Shown: one piece after another, positions 61,973-64,000 of the stretch
Position numbering within the stretch: the first letter of the stretch is position 1
Layout: each line of letters starts with the position of its first letter
From: Ceratodon purpureus
Taxonomy: Eukaryota > Streptophyta > Bryopsida > Pseudoditrichales > Ditrichaceae
Assembly (NCBI GenBank): GCA_014871385.1
Contig: CM026423.1
Location: 2,050,408-2,114,407 of the forward strand
DNA: 64,000 bases
Direction: 5' to 3'
The notes under the pieces: model-generated
Told to the model about the DNA's origin: nothing
Databases searched by the model: none
The model's input: only the letters and a program-made list of their open reading frames with translations
Program-made: the position numbers and the translations under genes

Positions 61973-63371
61973 CCTGAGTATGACCTATTACCCATATTGG
62001 TCACTAGTATGGTTGAGCTTCTGGTTATCTCATGGATCTCATTGGGGCAAATGAGTTGATAATCAATCACAAGTTCCCAAGGCATATCACCATGGTCCTG
62101 TTATATTTTGGAGCTGCAGCATGAAAGGTGAGTTGATTCCCTTGTACATAAAATGGATTTGAAGAAAGTATGAGCAGAGAACTATTATTAGTAGTTCACC
62201 AATTTTAAGCTGAAAGAAATGCAGCTACCAGCTGAGGTGGGGGACCTACCCATATGTGGAAGTACACATGTTGAAGGAAGGACAAATCCCCGAGCTTGAT
62301 ATTGGCCCAAGGAAGCTTACATGTCTCCTTTAGACATGTGCTTGCCTACAACACATGATATTTAGGGTCTGATGATAGTATTGGTTCTTCAGAATTCAAG
62401 ATTTAAAAAAACTGTCATGTTTGCTGCTTCCCAAAGGTCAACAATTGAAGTTAGTTGACCTAAAAGGGGATTGGATTATTGTAAAGAGACACATGGTGAC
62501 TCAATTCATATTGATAGTCAACCTGTGGAATTTTTGTTTTGATTCAGTGATTTTTGTACAGTACATATTATTTTCCAAGTGTATAGTAACTCTCAAACTT
62601 TAGAAATTTGTGGTTAAAATCATTCTGGGTGAATTGGTTGCTGTCTAACTGATGTGGAGCAAATGTAAAAATTATGATTTTCATGGGTCATAAAAGGATA
62701 TCTCAAATTGCTATTTGCATGAGTCATAAAAGGATATTTCAAGTTGCAATGGGCATCTAAGTTAATTATGGATAGTCTTCACTTGTTTGCTTGTTGTTCA
62801 GTTGATGGAATGACTAACAGTATGATTTGTGAGCCTGGTCCTGGTGACCATGTTGGTAGCACTTCCCCCAGCGAACCCTTTATTTACGTTGGCCCTTCGG
62901 GCCAGAGTTCCTCTCTCTCTATGATTTGTGAACATGAAATGTCATGCTATCTGCCACATAATTGAATGAATGAGGGCAGCAGGTATTAGCCAGGTATACT
63001 GCATAACCTACCCCACATCCTTGGCTCTTTTGTTTGAAGCAATATGAAAGTAGAAGCAGTTTCTAGATAACTCTCTTACTATCTTTAAGTAACAACTTTA
63101 CAATACAATTGAACACCTTTTAATTGTGAACATTTATCAATATTTAACAACAAAAATATTGATAGTTGCAGTTATAGTGTGACTTTTAAAATATCATACA
63201 ATGAAAATTATTTTAAGATCATCAGATTTAATTATAGATATGAATAATTCCTTAAATCATGTGTGATTATTCATTTTGAAGTTGTTGTATTCCATCAGTG
63301 ATGAAGAAAACACCAAAACAAACATACTCCTGAGTCTTAGTTCACATATACCTTTTGATATGATGAATAAC
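61973..63371. other. 3' flank of CKX and intergenic DNA
   Basis: No gene. A 36-bp unit containing GTCATAAAAGGATAT is duplicated at 62682-62753. A short perfect hairpin, TGGCCC-TTC-GGGCCA, lies near 62,889. From 63.0 kb the DNA is AT-rich. Confidence 0.5.
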
Positions 63372-63375
63372 TTAA

Positions 63376-63726
63376 TCCTTAAACGACATTTTGGGTCCTG
63401 GGTGGGCAGCTAGGAAGGAATCTGATTTTTGTTTCCCCCAAAAACGGCTTTGCAAGTGCACTGTAGCGCCGCACTGTAGCAGTGTAGCATTGGAGCACTA
63501 CTGAACTTCAGCTGCCCCAACCTCAAAACTTGTTCAATTTTATAACTTTGATTGCTTACCAACGATTCCACAATCTCTCAAATGAGGCAAAAATTTGGAA
63601 TACAAATTGCTTTTTCAATAGCTTTCCAATGCAACAAGTCTCGCTTGATTTGGTTGAAAAATGAAACTTTTGTCTCCAATTATTCCATTAAACCAAGCCC
63701 GTGGAGCTGGTTCTGACGTTTAAGGA
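63376..63726. mobile_element. Short TTAA-type TIR element, second family
   Basis: A 351-bp element with termini TCCTTAAACGAC and, inward from the right, TCCTTAAACGTC. TTAA precedes it (63372-63375) and TTAT follows (63727-63730). The termini are a variant of those of the CCCCTAA elements. The interior is GC-balanced, with GCACTGTAGC repeated, and non-coding. Confidence 0.62.
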
Positions 63727-63730
63727 TTAT

Positions 63731-64000
63731 CCTCTAAAGTTCTAAGGATATTTTTCATCAAAACTGCCTCAAAACAACCCCTCTTCAAAGCAAGGTGGAT
63801 TTTGCAAACTTGGGGTCTTTTTTAGTACATCTAACCGTAAGTAAGATCTTGTAGCTAACTTCTATGTCTACATGTCCACCAAATCTCACACACTCATTCC
63901 TCACCAATTGCAAGATCATAACGTTCAAAGTTGAAAAACAAGTTTTTTTTCCATACACAAAAAGGGGACGGCAGAATTTTGAAGGCCCAAAAAACCATTT
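63731..64000. mobile_element. TTAA-type transposon, copy 4, truncated by window end
   Basis: Starts immediately after the preceding element and aligns base for base with 4,104-4,370 (for example CATCAAAACTGCCT, AAAGCAAGGTGGATTTTGCA, CTAACTTCTATGTCTACA, AAGGCCCAAAAAACCATTT). Its terminus has decayed (CCTCTAAAG against CCCCTAAACG). The remainder lies beyond the window. Confidence 0.78.

Overview
This is nuclear DNA from a land plant. The evidence is a set of plant-type genes with GT-AG introns: an ATXR5/6 histone methyltransferase pair, cytokinin dehydrogenase, a plastid CGFS glutaredoxin, a MOCS2A-type sulfur carrier and a GTE-type bromodomain protein. There are also telo-box motifs and a plant CACTA transposon. 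I cannot name the species. Genes lie in short GC-richer islands separated by long AT-rich stretches full of transposon debris. All exon coordinates were worked out by eye from reading frames and splice signals.

Layout. 1.8-3.7 kb: five-exon aldo-keto reductase (+). 4.1-5.0 kb: non-autonomous DNA transposon flanked by TTAA. 5.0-6.5 kb: AT-rich bromodomain/NET gene (-) with internal repeats. 7.1-7.4 kb: small unidentified ORF (+) behind telo-box motifs. 8.1-10.2 kb: head-to-head pair of MOCS2A (-) and chloroplast glutaredoxin S14-like (+). 10.2-15.1 kb: no genes, but two or three MITEs and tandem repeats. 15.2-18.0 and 19.9-23.1 kb: two tandem ATXR5/6 genes (+) with identical intron phases. 23-35.5 kb: AT-rich gene desert with decayed coding remnants, another TTAA-type element, a tRNA-like remnant and a retroposon with target-site duplication.

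35,471-50,182: an apparently complete CACTA (En/Spm) transposon of 14.7 kb. It has near-matching termini beginning CACTA, a 3-bp target duplication (GCC), and five predicted genes with no disabling mutation that I found. These are a four-exon tnp2-type transposase (-), a Cys-rich protein (+), a two-exon coiled-coil protein (+), an acidic protein (-) and a five-exon Transposase_24-like DNA-binding protein (+). Three of the five are not standard CACTA cargo. This is the most interesting unit in the window.

50.2-58.9 kb: repeats again, including retroposon tails, nested MITEs, a 928-bp TTAA element and a 279-bp MULE-like MITE. 59.1-62.0 kb: complete five-exon cytokinin dehydrogenase (+) with a TATA box. 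62-64 kb: 3' flank and two TTAA-type elements side by side, the second cut by the window end.

The host genes do not form a pathway. They act in chromatin (ATXR5/6, bromodomain/NET), plastid Fe-S or redox chemistry (glutaredoxin), molybdenum cofactor synthesis (MOCS2A), hormone breakdown (CKX) and carbonyl reduction (AKR).
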